A stretch of DNA of 64,000 bases from Phytoseiulus persimilis (GCA_037576195.1 CM075104.1:24940211-25004210); one strand, 5' to 3'; numbered from the stretch's first letter, positions 11,601-23,547 are shown. Numbers and translations: made by a program. Notes: generated by a model not told the origin, from the sequence alone.

Positions 11601-14600
11601 ACGAATAAGATCATCCGCGATTCATGCTGAACATACCTGAGTTCTCGCTCTCATTTCCCCCTTCCCTGAAGTAGAATGCTAATTTTGCGACCGGTTTGTA
11701 CAATCCAGCGCTTATTTTAGAATAACGGGATTTTGGAGAAACCGTCCCTTTTTGGGGCGAGCTTTGAGAGCCACCGTTGGAGCCAGATAGGAATCTCACG
11801 ATTTTGTACGGAGTCATTACCCAGGGCTCAACCGAGGTTTTCCTCCCGCTAATTCCGAAGAGGAAAGAACGTGATCAGGAAACTTCCTTCAGTTGAGAAA
11901 AGCGTAATTGAATCCGATTATCACACAGCACAATCCGATTCACATAAAAGTTTGCTCTATCCAAGGAAAGCACGCACATTTCCCGCGAACGATAAGCCAT
12001 TTTCCCGGACGACGGATCGTAGCTTGCCAACAAACGGTTGCTCAACAAACTCCGCCCGCGCTCGTCGTGAGAGTACGCTGAGAGTGGCATCTCGATTCTG
12101 AACAGTAAGGCGTCCCGTGGCATGAGATCTCCTGAGTCGATGACGTCGAAAGACGGTGTTCTGCGAGCAGCTGTTGAATGACCTGCTGCCTCCCATTCCT
12201 TGAAGTCTCAAAAGTATCTAAAAATCCAGGGCGCAACACAATTATTCTCCCTAATATTCGATAACGTTCGTGACCAAGAACTTAAGTAGAACTCTAATAA
12301 ACCAAGTGAAAGTGATAGCTCTGCTCTTCTTGCTCTCAAGTCTTTGCACAGGGGGAATTCCCGGTCGAGAGGTCATACGCGAGTTGATTATCACGAATTT
12401 TCCGAAATTCTCACATTGTGGATTTTACTGGAATTCGAGAACGGCTCGTCGATGTCGCCATCTTCGATCATGTATTTCCATGTGATGAGAGTAGGGCTGG
12501 GAAGTTGGGCCATCATGAATTCAACAACCTCTCCCAATTCTCAGATGAATGACTGTTCAATGTCCAAATTATCCAGGGCTCACGGCCGGAGGATTATGAT
12601 TCATCGAGCCATCCTTCCAACCGCCTCTGTTTCCTCTAGTTTATGAGATGTTATTTCTGACGAATGCATGAACTTACAGGCTCTGGTTATGAGATTTGAG
12701 GAGAATGCGGAGTGAAGGGGAGTTTCCCATGGTTTCCCTTGGTGAAGTTTCGATACCACACTCATATCGCGATTCCTCTACCCGAAGTTCCCCGACGGAA
12801 CTCCACTCGAATACCTCGTTTGACTGCTGGGCGTGTCCGACAGGTGTTTCAAGCTCCCTCGAGTAGTTGCCTTCCCGCACATGCGAGGGCAACTTATCCG
12901 ATGTACTGGTTGAGTGCCAACTCATTCTGGCATACCCGCTTGCACTCCCTTCACGTGATGAAGTCCGATGCACCTCTACGGTGCTCTCCTATCAGGAGAA
13001 GAATGGTATCAAAAGGGATCGAAGGGAGCACGAGGATACCATCATTGAATTCCACTTCGTTGTGTGGAACCAGAGTACAGAATCAGAGATCAGAGAGAGC
13101 TCCCCCTGACCTGGTAAGTATTTGGATCAATCGCTCGAGCGCCCGTAGAATATAGCATCCCCAGCGATCAAATTAAGCACCACGATTCGGATGAGTCGAT
13201 CGCATACGCGAACCGCACAGGGTTCCCGCGGGTGTGTTGAGGGTTTTATTCTCGAACGAAGAGGCGTTCATTATTCTCGAGTTGAGCGTTGAAACACGAC
13301 CGGGTTACGCTCCCCATCATTCTTCTCCGTCATGATACTCGACCCTCGCGGGAAATTCATGCAGCAGGTCTAAAACGAGGCTCTTGAAGAGAAATCCTTG
13401 GCTTTTTGCTGAACCGAAATCTTGAGGCATTTGTGCGGTTGAGACTTTCGATAGAAGGCTTAGTCTCTAGTAGTTGTGGATGCAGGTTCCCTAACAGGTC
13501 ATATCCCGCCGTGCGCGTCATGTGGGCGACGTGCTACCTGCAGGTTTCTCTCCCACAGCAGGAGAGCACTCTACGCGAGAACTCGCTTGCCACGATAGAC
13601 TCACGACGCCGCCAGGAAGAGGAGAGAACGGTCTATAAGCGGCGTCGCTGGAACAGCCATGACAACGGATTTCGAATAGGCATAACGAATCCGAGAAGTG
13701 TGATCCGATGGCTGAAACGAAGCACGATTCTCACGTCTTCACCTAGACGGTCATGAGATGATGAGCATTGTCGTTGAGCTTGAGAAGGACTGCATCGGCC
13801 TCGGCAGAGGATTGGCCTTGAATTTTCGACAAGGATCCGAACGAATTCTTGGATCTGTAATCATCTCCGATACCACTTCAGACGGATACCGTGGATGATC
13901 TGGAATCTCCCAGATCATGGTGACAATAACAGACCTCTTCGGAGAGGCAATCGAAGGTGGTATTCCCCATGCGAGGCTAATGATTGGCTCTCCTGGGAAC
14001 CGGCTTCCACAATCATGGTCATGAGAGAATCGTGCTAGAAACGGTCATACAGGAAAGCCTGTTGTACCGCCCTTCAATACCCTTGGAGAGGCCTGCTGTT
14101 TGACCATCCTGCCGATTCTACCGCATCGATGATGCTGGCTTGACGTCTCGATTGCTTTGGTGGAGTACAGCGGATTCTACTCTCCCAACGATGAATTGGA
14201 AGTGGATGAATTCCATGTCTGTTCGTCGTTGACGTTTAATGTTCGGGAGGAATTAGCAACGATGAGATCGGGCTAAGCTGCCGATGACGACCTCGAGGAA
14301 ATGCCTGCGAACCCTGGCCCACACATTCGCTGGCTAGGAGCTCAGCTCAGAGTACCGAGGGATCGTGGAATGCCCTGGAATTCTGAGCGAATTCGCTCGT
14401 TGTGGCATCGACGCATCCGAGCAACTTGTAGCTCGCGTCGCTCCGATAGTCAGTTTCGGAACAACGGACCTGAACACGACTTCGTTGATGAACACTCGAC
14501 CCTATCGACTTTCCACCTAACGACCCGTGGCTCGTGATTTTGATGAATCTGTTTGAGCTCGACGGTCCTGATCGAGATGGCATTCAGAGCGCACTCTTAC

Positions 14601-14814
14601 CTCTCAAGTTCGAGCTCGTCGTGTCTCGCTCCTGCCTCTAAGTTGATGAAAATGTCAACGGTGACCCACCAAACTCAGGGGGAATCTACGACTTCTCGGT
14701 GCTGGGGAGCGGTAACAGGCGCGGCAGACGAAGAAGGTGCCCAGAAGCCCTCCCGGACGCATTCCACGGCCTTGTTAAACTCCAAGGTCATCGGGTGCTT
14801 GGTTTCTCGCACAT
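8682..14814. other. Long intergenic stretch, nothing recognised
   Basis: Open frames are short and mixed on both strands. The longest, of about 147 codons on the plus strand at 12712-13155, overlaps a 99-codon minus frame at 12674-12973; neither has a motif I know. A tRNA-like B-box around 10833-10848 was examined and dismissed. Confidence 0.45.
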
Positions 14815-14826
14815 GGGGGGGGGGGG
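14815..14826. repeat. Poly-G tract (12 bases)
   Basis: An uninterrupted run of 12 G on the plus strand. It is one of five G/C homopolymers of 12 bases or more in the window. Confidence 0.9.
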
Positions 14827-15054
14827 TTACCCTTGTGGGCTCCTCAAGTGAATTTAAAAGCTTTCTCCCGCCGGAAGAATGCGGCAAGGTAGTGGAACGA
14901 GAGTCTCGTCTACTGTGGCTCCAGCAATGCCAGGAGAAGGAGGAAAACTTGTTTCAAGAAAGTACTCTCGAATTTCCAGAAAGGATCTCCATCTATTCCT
15001 GTCATCTTGCCGTGTTGAATTGATAGTTGGTATAGAACAGGCTCTCATTCTGCG

Positions 15055-15071
15055 CCCCCCCCCCCCCCCCC
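15055..15071. repeat. Poly-C tract (17 bases)
   Basis: An uninterrupted run of 17 C, followed by TGTGGGCTTCTCA. The poly-G tract 240 bases upstream is soon followed by a similar TGTGGGCTCCTCA. Confidence 0.9.
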
Positions 15072-16575
15072 TGTGGGCTTCTCACGCAATTTGCTCGCCA
15101 CAAGGCGTGGAGGCCGCGAAGACACAAGTCATTCTTATCCTCAAACGAGGCTTTTGGGCGGAATTTCCTGAGCTCCTCGGAGCAACGTCCGGGCGTCACT
15201 CGTTCTAGTTACGCCCCTTCGTGGAGGCATCGAAAGTCCTTTTTCGACTATTTTTGTGTGTTCATCGCTGAATGAAGCTAATTGGTGGGGATGCGGGTCG
15301 AAATGGAGCATTGCTTCAGGAATCATCAGCGTATCGGAGCTCTCCTGTTGAATCAAGCTCTTGGAGTCCATGCGACCTTGGGATCTGAATGCTAACCGAT
15401 TCAAGCAGGGAGGTATCGACCCAACCAGCACGAGAAAATGGCACCGAGAAACTGCACCGCACGACTCTTGTCACTCTCCAAAGATGACACTCAGCTACCA
15501 AGAATAAAATATTCTTCATATTTATTTACATCGAGCAATACTACCGGTCCAGGCTAATTACATCGTTGCGCTGATGATCTGTATACTCCCAGGCTCCTCA
15601 CCCCAGTCTGTCTAGCGCAAGTATGCCCTCTACTTCTGTTTGCTCCAATACCTCTGCTTTTTGTCCAAGATACAGCACCGTTGCACCTCGGGAATCTTTC
15701 GGACGATTTTACTCACTGATCATGAGGTTCTTTCAAACCGTTTCGCAGGGCATTCGGTACTCGGTATCGTGAAATTCTGGTAATTCATGATTTTGACTTC
15801 AAAAAGCGCTATCAGTTCGAGGGGCCGAATCTCGTGGGCCGAACCGCTGAAGGGGTTGGTTGCCTTGGCTGTTGCTGTGACTCCCTCCCTTGATTCTTCG
15901 AGAACTGCTTTATTTCAAGGAAGCATTCCAATGAAAACTATGCGACATCCACGTCGTACGAGTTCGCATCAAATCAACCAGCTGGCCAATATTACAACGC
16001 TGTAGCACACGGGAGACAACTTTTGAGACAACGCAGAAACTTCTCGGAGATTCCAGACGTCCCCGAATCCATTTCACTCGGCGCAGCGCTGTGGAAAGGA
16101 ATTTTTCGAGATCCCAGCAACTCCATTCAGGTGCAGAAAACCTTTCCCCCGGTATGAGCTCTTCGGATTGCTTGCAAAACCCCCCTGAAGTCGACAAATT
16201 CTGCAGCACATGGCCGCAGCCAGTGACAACATTTCGTACGAGCTCCAGTAGTTGGAAATTGTACAGAGCTCTGGACGATCCGCTTCTCAGACCGTGGAAT
16301 GACTCGCAGTAGGCTGCTCGTCCGCCTGCTGGCAGACATAACTCGAGATGTCGGAGTTGAAAGGACGGCGTCGTTGCTCATGCCAACAGGTGAGATGAAT
16401 CAGGAGTTTCTCAATCCTCCGCGCCCGATTCGCGAATCGTTCGTCCTGTGCTTCGTGACTTGATGGGAAAATGATTCTTCACGAAAATCATAGAAGCCGT
16501 CGAGCCTCACGTTCCCGGAAAACCAGCCATGAGCTGCGACGCATTCTCTCTGGCATAATCGAAGAACCAGAATTC
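15072..16575. other. Intergenic DNA downstream of the first receptor gene
   Basis: No gene is recognised. A small AT-rich palindrome (AGAATA-AAA-TATTCT) sits near 15501-15515, and AATAAA on the plus strand lies at the same place, but no plus-strand gene that would use it is visible. Confidence 0.4.
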
Positions 16576-16626
16576 TATCCAGAACGAGCAGTCTCCCTCA
16601 AGCTGGACTAGAGAAGATATCACAAT
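16576..16626 (-). promoter_or_regulatory. Downstream block conserved between the two receptor loci
   Basis: The plus strand reads AGCTGGACTAGAGAAGATAT followed by CACAAT. The second locus has GGCTGGACTAGGGAAGGTAT followed by CACAAT at about 44597-44620. Both lie 330-420 bases past the receptor stop codons, in the sense direction of the genes. It is probably part of the 3' untranslated region or a 3' control element; no canonical AATAAA was found on the minus strand nearby. Confidence 0.5.
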
Positions 16627-16989
16627 ATCCGTCAAATATATCCTCAGCTCGAAGCAAAGAGGAAAAATACATCTTATTTATACATTTAAATACAGATTCG
16701 CCCCAGTAACTAGAAATTCTCAGACATCAATCACTCGCTCATTTTTCTCACCGTTCTGAGCCGGAGAACCTTATTTACGTTCCCTATGTAGCTTTCGACG
16801 CATGTCACCAACAGCCAAATTGTGAGCGTCGCCCCTTACAGCTATCTCTCCGAGACGGAAGCAACATCATCAGTGTTGACGACTCCTTCGCGTTTACACA
16901 GGAACAATTTCTGTCGACGCACAAGTGAACTCATCGCGGAAAATTTCCGCAGGAGCACCTCCCGCAGCTTCTGCCGAGCTGATCTCACG

Positions 16990-18390
16990 TCACGCCAGGG
17001 CAGTTTCTGTCTGAGCAGCCGAATTGATGATGGTTTTTGCGCACAGATGCTTGTGGCCTCCGTTGGGTGTGTCGTTATTGCCACCGACGGATCTATCCTG
17101 GGCACTCCTCCGGGTCAGCGGAATCATATCGCTACGCATCGACGTCAGTGTTCGCTTCCTGTCACTCCCACCTTGAGCTCCCGGCAAGTATTTCGAGCAG
17201 CAGCGGGTGAGCCACATCCGTCGAAGCCCGTTCCGAACCTCGGGCATCCGGACCGTGTATATGATTGGATCCGAGAGGCATTTCACAAATATCAGGCAGT
17301 TGGTGGAGACTCCAAAAACAATCCGAGTTCGATTCGAGAGCTTTGAAAGAGGACACGGACACTCATCACAGGTCAGCACGTAGAAAACCGCTGCCGGCAT
17401 GTAGCCTATGAGATACGTTCCCAGGATGAGCAGCGTCGTGATAACTGCTTTTACATTTCGTTTGATGTGCTGGTTTCCGGCCTGATTCTTCTGTCCCATG
17501 AGGAAGCCGCTGTGGTTCCGCTTGACTGTTATGAAAATATGTATGTACAACACCGTCATGATAATCAATGGCACGAAGAAGAGGCTCGACAAGGTGAGCC
17601 GGAACGGCAGCTGTTTCATGAACTCGAAGCTACAGTTCAGCTGGTAGAAGTTGTTCTCGGGGCGATCGAGAAACAGGAACAGGTATGTGACGAACGGAAC
17701 GACCCACAGCGCGATTATGACAAGCGTCAATCGTCTCCGCGTAACCGTGGACGCGTAATGCAAGGGGCGGAGAATGCCAACGTAGTGATTGATGGCGAGC
17801 GCGAGGAGATGAAGTGCCGAAACCGACAGCCCCGTCATGCGGAATACTTCCAGTAAGAGTGCCCAACACACGTTCGGCTCCCAATTCATGTACACTCTGA
17901 GGAAACTGTTAATTGTCATTGAGATCGCGAAAATAATGATTGCGTAAGCGTTGGCGGCCACCAAACTCAGCGAGAAAAAAACCGTGGGAGTTATCTTTCG
18001 GATGTAGCGTGCAGAAAACAGCACCAACAGATTCGTCACGATTGACGCGACCATCGCTATCGATATGAACACTATCAACCACTGATAGGCTGAGGCTTGG
18101 AATGACTGGAATTCGGGGTCCTCGGTGGAGGTTGTGGCATTTTGTGAGCAGTTCACGTCATTACTGAAGCCCTCAGTGAAGTTGAGCTCCCCGCAAGATT
18201 CGCTCACGTTGAGCGAATCGGCGTACTCCGCCGGGAGACCCGCATCTCCCGCTAATAGTACAGCGTCTATCCTCGCCGTCACGACCACGTCCTGCTGGAC
18301 GTGCGGTGTCCGCGTGCTCAGGTTCGGAGGCAACATCTGTGCAGCTGCGAGAATTATCGGCAGCAGACTTGGAACTGGTCGAAAAATCAT
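16990..18390 (-). CDS. Orphan class A (rhodopsin-like) GPCR, copy 1
   Basis: A 466-residue seven-transmembrane receptor of the plasma membrane, predicted to couple an unknown ligand to G proteins. A hydrophobic N-terminus (about residues 8-20) may be a signal peptide. It is followed by an extracellular tail with N-glycosylation sites at N23, N61, N70, N80 and N84. TM1 starts near residue 103 and contains the conserved Asn (N120). C175 and C253 can form the TM3-ECL2 disulfide. TM7 has a normal DPIIY (374-378). Three canonical motifs are altered: D2.50 is Asn (N147), DRY is N201-H202-Y203, and CWxP is G-Y-M-P (329-332). There is no Asp near the aminergic position of TM3, so a biogenic-amine ligand is unlikely. 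The coding sequence is one exon. I start at this ATG because it matches the start of the paralogue and follows the shared leader. The core differs from copy 2 at about 13 residues in 300, while many third codon positions differ. Confidence 0.93.
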   Translation of the reverse strand: MIFRPVPSLLPIILAAAQMLPPNLSTRTPHVQQDVVVTARIDAVLLAGDAGLPAEYADSLNVSESCGELNFTEGFSNDVNCSQNATTSTEDPEFQSFQASAYQWLIVFISIAMVASIVTNLLVLFSARYIRKITPTVFFSLSLVAANAYAIIIFAISMTINSFLRVYMNWEPNVCWALLLEVFRMTGLSVSALHLLALAINHYVGILRPLHYASTVTRRRLTLVIIALWVVPFVTYLFLFLDRPENNFYQLNCSFEFMKQLPFRLTLSSLFFVPLIIMTVLYIHIFITVKRNHSGFLMGQKNQAGNQHIKRNVKAVITTLLILGTYLIGYMPAAVFYVLTCDECPCPLSKLSNRTRIVFGVSTNCLIFVKCLSDPIIYTVRMPEVRNGLRRMWLTRCCSKYLPGAQGGSDRKRTLTSMRSDMIPLTRRSAQDRSVGGNNDTPNGGHKHLCAKTIINSAAQTETALA

Positions 18391-18413
18391 CGGCGACGCC
18401 ACCAATCGGTCAT
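18387..18413 (-). CDS. Upstream ORF overlapping the receptor start
   Basis: An eight-codon frame (MTDWWRRR) in the leader of receptor copy 1. Its TGA overlaps the receptor ATG as ATGA. The uORF start has A at -3, a better context than the receptor start (C at -3). In known eukaryotic cases this arrangement reduces translation of the main frame or forces reinitiation. Copy 2 also has an out-of-frame upstream ATG, 25 bases before its start, but with a different stop. Confidence 0.4.
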   Translation of the reverse strand: MTDWWRRR

Positions 18414-18469
18414 GTTAGTCTCTAGTACAGACGGCGCTCGCGAGCCTCCGGATGCGCGTTGCCGGGATC
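18391..18469 (-). other. 5' leader of receptor copy 1, opened by a 3' splice site
   Basis: The minus strand reads TTCTCTTTCTTTGCAG then GATCCC, a pyrimidine-rich acceptor 79 bases before the receptor ATG. Copy 2 has an equivalent acceptor, followed by the same GATCCC, also exactly 79 bases before its ATG. The second half of the leader is clearly alignable between copies (CTGTACTAGAG versus CTGTATTGGAG). So the coding exon is preceded by at least one non-coding 5' exon. Confidence 0.7.
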
Positions 18470-18705
18470 CTGCAAAGAAAGAGAACATACGACTCAGAGA
18501 GCGGCGAAAACCTCAACAACAGCGATCGATGACTGTGATGTGAGCTCGAACCGCAGAATCATCGATTCGCGCCGCCTTCGGCTAGGCCCGTATTGACTCA
18601 TGAACCGTTTCGGCTAGGCCACGCGAAGGTTCTCCTCGCCTGTGGGTGGTTAGTCGGAGTCGTGCTCGAGAACGATCCGCGCTGATCACATCGGTGTCAA
18701 CTTAC
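18470..18705 (-). other. Candidate 5' UTR intron of receptor copy 1
   Basis: A good donor (CAGCT|GTAAGTTG on the minus strand, at 18705) pairs with the acceptor at 18470, giving a 236-base intron. It contains TTCGGCTAGGCC twice (about 18576-18587 and 18609-18620). The acceptor is well supported by the paralogue; the donor choice is inferred. Confidence 0.45.
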
Positions 18706-19129
18706 AGCTGTTCGGGCCCGCGATGAGTTCCGCGAAATTATTCGGCATTTTATGCGGGAATGGAACATGGCCGCCCCATCGAGCACCGGACAACTTCGAG
18801 ATGAAAATGATAATGATCCGACGAGCCCCGACCGAGAGATCGCGAGACCCATGCTACGAGCAAATGGATCGCTACATATGTGTCGTACGAAATTGTAACG
18901 TTAGTCAGCGTTGCGGAACGAATTTTTTATGCTACAATATCCGTGGCCGTTTAACGTGTTCAGGTGTTGTCTGACTGTCGGGATTACAGTCGTCAGACAG
19001 TAGCGTTCCTGCGTAGTGGGAACCGGTGTCATCTATATCGTAATGCAATGATTCCGTCGGCACCTGATACGATTGCCACTGCAATTGCGGAAGAGCAACG
19101 GGCGGGCGGGCCACAGAGCGTTTGCCGCG

Positions 19130-19320
19130 GCACAATAAATGGAAGATAATGCGGACAATGCCTCGGTTCGCGCTACAGCCTCGAAGGGCGACCGCGGCTC
19201 GCATCGTAACAATCTGTGACAGACAGGTGGCCTTCCAAGGCAAACCTTTCGGCCCGAGGTCAGCTGCTCGCCTACGGTGCTGCAGCTTTTTGACCTCTCT
19301 AACGGGACTCAGTCAACCAA
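19130..19320 (-). promoter_or_regulatory. Upstream non-coding block conserved between receptor loci
   Basis: Read on the minus strand, this block contains GGCATTGTCCGC then ATTATCTTCCATTTA, matched in copy 2 (46966-47165) with one change in about 27 bases. Patches such as TTGACCTCTC and GGACTCAG, and the CAGGTGGCCTTCC region, also align over about 190 bases. It lies 740-930 bases upstream of the receptor ATG, compared with 600-800 in copy 2. No reading frame is shared. It is most likely the promoter, first exon or an enhancer; TTATCT is a GATA-factor type site. Confidence 0.55.
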
Positions 19321-19356
19321 GTTCATTCTGATGCGACAACAATTGTCTTCCGCTCT

Positions 19357-20092
19357 TCATTTTTTCCAGGAGTCACACTGCTTCAGATGACGATTTGCAA
19401 ATGACGGGACGCGCTGAATTTTAAAACTCCTGTACTTGGTAACAGGGAATGGGAGCTGCCGAGGCGAATCAATGGCATCGGCTCCCACTACGTCGTGGGC
19501 AAATCGGAAGAGCTGGAAGGAGGTTCGAGCTAGATTCTTTTGAAGTTTTCTTGATTTACCACTTTTCCGCTCAGCCTCCACGGATGAGTTTAGAGAAATC
19601 GAGAAACCAGGGGAGAGGGAGGAGTCAGACTTCTATTTACCTACGGAGCGGCGAAAAAAGCGGAGTCGCAACGGAGGTTTGCATGGCTACTTCCGGGTGC
19701 CGGCTGCGAATGGCGGACGAAAAAACCTTGAGCGAGAACAGTGGTTCATTAATAACCTCTTCAGTACCGCTACCTTGTTCATTGGAAGTCTCAATCAACG
19801 ACCTCTTAGGAGCAGTTTGCATCCGTTCAAAACACTGTGTTTACGGCTCGTGTTCCGCGCGTCCTCGTCACTCAGCACGGTTTCATTCCAATTCAGCAAG
19901 GCGGAGATCATTTCCCACCTCAACGCGCTCGTGGGCCGAAAAAAGTCTCTCCGGACGCCCCCCGAGAGGATTGACGATCACCGTGTTGGAGTCGCCCCCT
20001 GATTTTAGACGAGATCTCGGGTCCTCCGCATCGTTAATGCACGGCGTGTGTTGTGGCGATCGATTCCGAAACGAGTGTTCTTCGTTTCTCAA
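19357..20092 (-). other. Open minus-strand segments, possible unrecognised exons
   Basis: Three open stretches lie in the same direction: 19883-20092, 19637-19835 and 19357-19581. A GAG|GTGGGA donor near 19921 and a CACAG acceptor near 19838 would join the first two in phase across about 85 bases. The residues are richer in Glu, Lys and Val than chance frames nearby, but I recognise no domain. A plus-strand frame of 224 codons (19449-20123) covers the same DNA and cannot be excluded, so this is only a candidate. Confidence 0.15.
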
Positions 20093-20879
20093 TCAATCGG
20101 TCAATGCAAATTATGTTTCCTGATGAACACGAATCTCGAGGGCGGGCCAACGGTAAAGCGGTCATTCGATCATTTGCCATTGACGGTTCCTGGCTAGGAT
20201 CAGATGCAAACGTTCTGGAATGAGGGACAGTAAGTGGAGTCTGAAGGCTATCGTGAGCCAATCACTGATTTCCGTGAGCGACATGGAAGAGCAGCGCATC
20301 GGCCGGAACATTCGAAATTGGCTGCTTTTAATAACATGTCTTCACCGAAACAAACTCGTTTGTATGCTTATTGATTCTCGGTCGATGGTGGAGGGTCATT
20401 CCAAAGTCGTAGGCAGAATCGACCTCGAGAGACTTATGTTATTGCACTTTAAACTAGAACACGCTGTGATCGGAGCCGCTCATTGTGGCGGTGAAGGAGT
20501 CGACACCTTCTCAACGACAGCCTACGATCGGAACGGCTTTTGATCAGGCGTTCTGATCGACTTCGGTCGAGATGAAGATCCACAACCGGGAGAAAAGAGG
20601 GAGGGAGAGTTTGAGGGAAGCCGAAACGCGACCGTTGAACAAGAATCCATCAAAACCCGAAACGAAGTTCTGGAAGTGCGAACTTGCGCCGTGCTCCATC
20701 AATATCAACTCCGAGCTTCCGGTTCAGTCAGATTCCATGCTGCCCATGAATTCCCCACCAAAATTTCTTCCATGGAGCTTTGAGCCCCTGTGGGAATCCC
20801 AAGCGTTTCGGTGCCGCGTTTGCATTCATTCGAAGACGTCAGGCAACCGGACATGTTTCGAGCTCTCGAGACCGGCTCG

Positions 20880-21165
20880 CCCGGATCCGCATCTCTCCCG
20901 CAAACATAGTCCGGAGCAAATGTGAACAGTTTGTATGTTTGAGGTATATCACCGCTGGTGAATATCTTCCCGGTTCATAGTCGATGATGCTCTGTTGGAG
21001 CGGGTCGATTTCGTGGTAAGCTTCCTGATTGTTTTCATCATCTGCGCTGCTCGCGCTTGGTTCATGAACTGCTGAAGACGACGCCCGCGGTTCATTTTCG
21101 CGTGAGTGCTCGTCACCTCGACTCTGCTCCGGCTTGATTTGGACACCTTGCTCATGTCAGATCAA
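20880..21165 (-). other. Unrecognised coding-like segment
   Basis: On the minus strand a frame stays open for about 90 codons with no ATG at its start. It encodes an acidic, Ser/Glu-rich linker (DEHSRENEPRASSSAVHEPS) and then a more ordered stretch (YHEIDPLQQSIIDYEPGRYS). A possible acceptor (GACATGAG or AGCAAG) lies just after the stop at its upstream end, and GCG|GTGATA could be a donor. It follows a LINE remnant on the same strand, so it may be that element's C-terminal extension, an exon of a host gene, or chance. Confidence 0.25.
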
Positions 21166-21404
21166 CGAAATTACGGAGTTCTCTGGATTTGGTTGGAGTC
21201 TTCGGAGGACAGGTCTTCATAGCACAGAAAACTCCCATTCGTCAGTGGGCGGGCCGTTTCACTTCACTTCCATCTCATCGGACGGAATCCGGAAGAGCGA
21301 TTCGCTCCCCAGAATTCTCGGACCCACACGAGGGAATGATGGCTGGTACAGATTTTTTGAACATCCTGCTCTTCTTCTGAATGTCATGGGCTTAACTACA
21401 TTTA

Positions 21405-22060
21405 TGACAGCGGCATCAGAAGCAGTGCTTAAATACGGAGTTTCTCACTTGGCAAACAGCCTGAATTAAACTGACAATTGTCCACCACGCGGCGATGTAA
21501 TTTTCTCCTAACTGCTGTCTGACATCCTCAAAACGATTTCTGGCTTTTTCACCTGAGCCCCACGACGAGAACTCTCTTCAACTGAGATCACCACTGCGAT
21601 CCGAGTGGGTTCCATTCGGCGGTTCCGAGCACATCCTCAGGAGCACAATAAAATATTCCAATCCGTTCCGAAGCCGCTTTTCTGAGACGTGTCGCGTCAG
21701 TCAGGTAGTCCACGGTTTGCGTTACTGCACTAACGAACGCGTATGCAACGAACAAATCGCACGATATGGGGAGCGGCAGTCCTCCAGGAGGGTTCATTAT
21801 TCAGGAACAAGAATCATGAACCTGTTCTTAATGGCTTGGTGGATGGTTCGTGGGAAGTTACCTCTCTGTTGACGCTCGAATATGATGCACTCCTTTGTCA
21901 TGATTTTCCAGAGTCTCAGTCCATACGTTGCTTGGCATGGATGATCAGAGTGATGAATATGAAATTTCTTATGAATGCATTCCCGATTCTCTCGGAAGAT
22001 CAGGAATTGTGTCAGCAACACTCCAAGAATTTCCGAGACCAACTGTCACCAATAGTTAAT
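21405..22060 (-). mobile_element. Decayed LINE fragment (RT thumb to C-terminus)
   Basis: The minus strand shows, in order, CQATYGLRLWKIMTK followed by an FERQ and a KNRFMILVPE region. This is the layout seen after the RT palm in LINE ORF2 proteins (I-P-V-x-TYG, W-x-x-LT, the LERVK helix, NRLVY). A second part in another frame has RIGIFYCAPEDVLGTAEWNP, matching the FY-x-TPAM-x-x-W segment. Downstream, near 21411-21436, remains of a CRCHKC-x-AHD zinc-like cluster appear. Frameshifts and stops show the copy is dead. It belongs with the fragments at 25.1, 38.5, 56.0 and 59.5 kb. Confidence 0.5.
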
Positions 22061-23547
22061 CAAGGTGTGTTGTTCAGACTTCACCTTCGCTGGCGCCAGC
22101 AGACGTCAATTAACAGCGGTCAGGTCACCGACCCATTGGGGAATCATTCGAAAAAAGGGTCCCTCAGACTAGATGCCACTGAAGTACCAAGCGCACGGAG
22201 TTGAGTGAGAGGCTATTTTAAATTGGCAGCGATTGGGTTCACAGGCACGGAAACGCTTCCTGAGCGGCACGGTGTTCCAGGAAGCATCAAGAAGCTCAAA
22301 CTCGAGATTGCAATCACGTGGGCTTCTACACCATCCCAGCCCTGCGATTCCTTATCATGACTCATCACTGAAACTGAGATCCCGCCGAGCTTCATTATTA
22401 TAGTATGAACAAAACTTTAGTCCGGCTCGGGAGTGATATTTTTCCTGAACAAGTCATGTCTTTTGTTCCAGCCGATGGAGAGGGTAACTGAGCCATTAAT
22501 GTGTTTGCCGCCGGGAGTTCCTCGGTTGGCTTCCCTCCGGGCGAAGTACCTGGCAGGGCGTTGTAAATTTCGAATGTTCTCCGGATGGGTTTCTATTCCT
22601 CACCCGCTCTCTGGCTTATGATCGTCTTGTTGCGACTCAAAACAAACAGAGCCGCACTCAGCCGGATATCCGCCGGGAAGTAAAACTCGGCTCATCCTTT
22701 CAGTTGTTCTTCCACGCTGCTGATTATTGGACGGAGCTCAAGATTTCCGCCCACTTGTGAAAGGACTTCTAAAGATTATTGGATCCGAGGTCCCTCAATT
22801 CCTTTGCCAGAACTTAGAAGGCTTCTAGTCGTTGTTCTGGCTGGCGCGTGATCGAGCGCGACGAGCACCTTGCAATAGAAGACGTGAGGACAAAAAGATC
22901 CGGGCGCCGATAGTAGTTCATAATTTAGCTCGATGAGTCAGCGATATATCACACGAGATACAGCAACAATGTTTTCGAGCTCGGCGCTTAATCGCGAGTC
23001 GCGATTCGCGACTCCCCATTCCTTTCTGTGTGATTTTAGTTTAACTGACCAATCGGAGTGAAAGACTGTCCGTACATTCGGAGTCACCCTCGAGAACTCG
23101 ACTATAATCCTAAGCATCCTACTCAACTACCCAAGATTGTTGCCGTGACCATCGGCGATGGCAGGTTAAACGGAGTTCCCATAAACGAGCTTCTTCGATG
23201 TTACATTTTGAATCAATTCATGCGAGAATAGTGTCGACAAGCTTCGCAGCCATCAAGCGATTCCCGACCCTATCGATGACTCCCAGGGGCAAATGATCGT
23301 CTGACGATGAGTATCTCCATGCGTTCTTCCCACATCATTATCGTGTCTTTCTGACGATTGAGAACTCGAGTCGTCGTTTCCCGTCATAGATCGAAGTGCC
23401 AGAACCGACGGATCCTCGCTGTTGTTCTTCAGTGAGTTCAACTCAGTTCGCTAGCTTCGAACGCGAAAACAGGGCTTCAACCATTCAAAGTCAGTCAGGG
23501 CACCGGAATTCACTAGTCAAACGCTACATTGAACCATGCGTGAATCG

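Noticed and set aside
16822..17346. 174-codon plus-strand frame
   Set aside because: It is antisense to the C-terminal half of receptor copy 1; open antisense frames are expected there and it has no motif.
21797..22042. Resemblance to a chemosensory (gustatory) receptor tail
   Set aside because: The TYG, W and FERQ pattern and the following FYCAPED segment fit a LINE thumb better; no transmembrane pattern was found.
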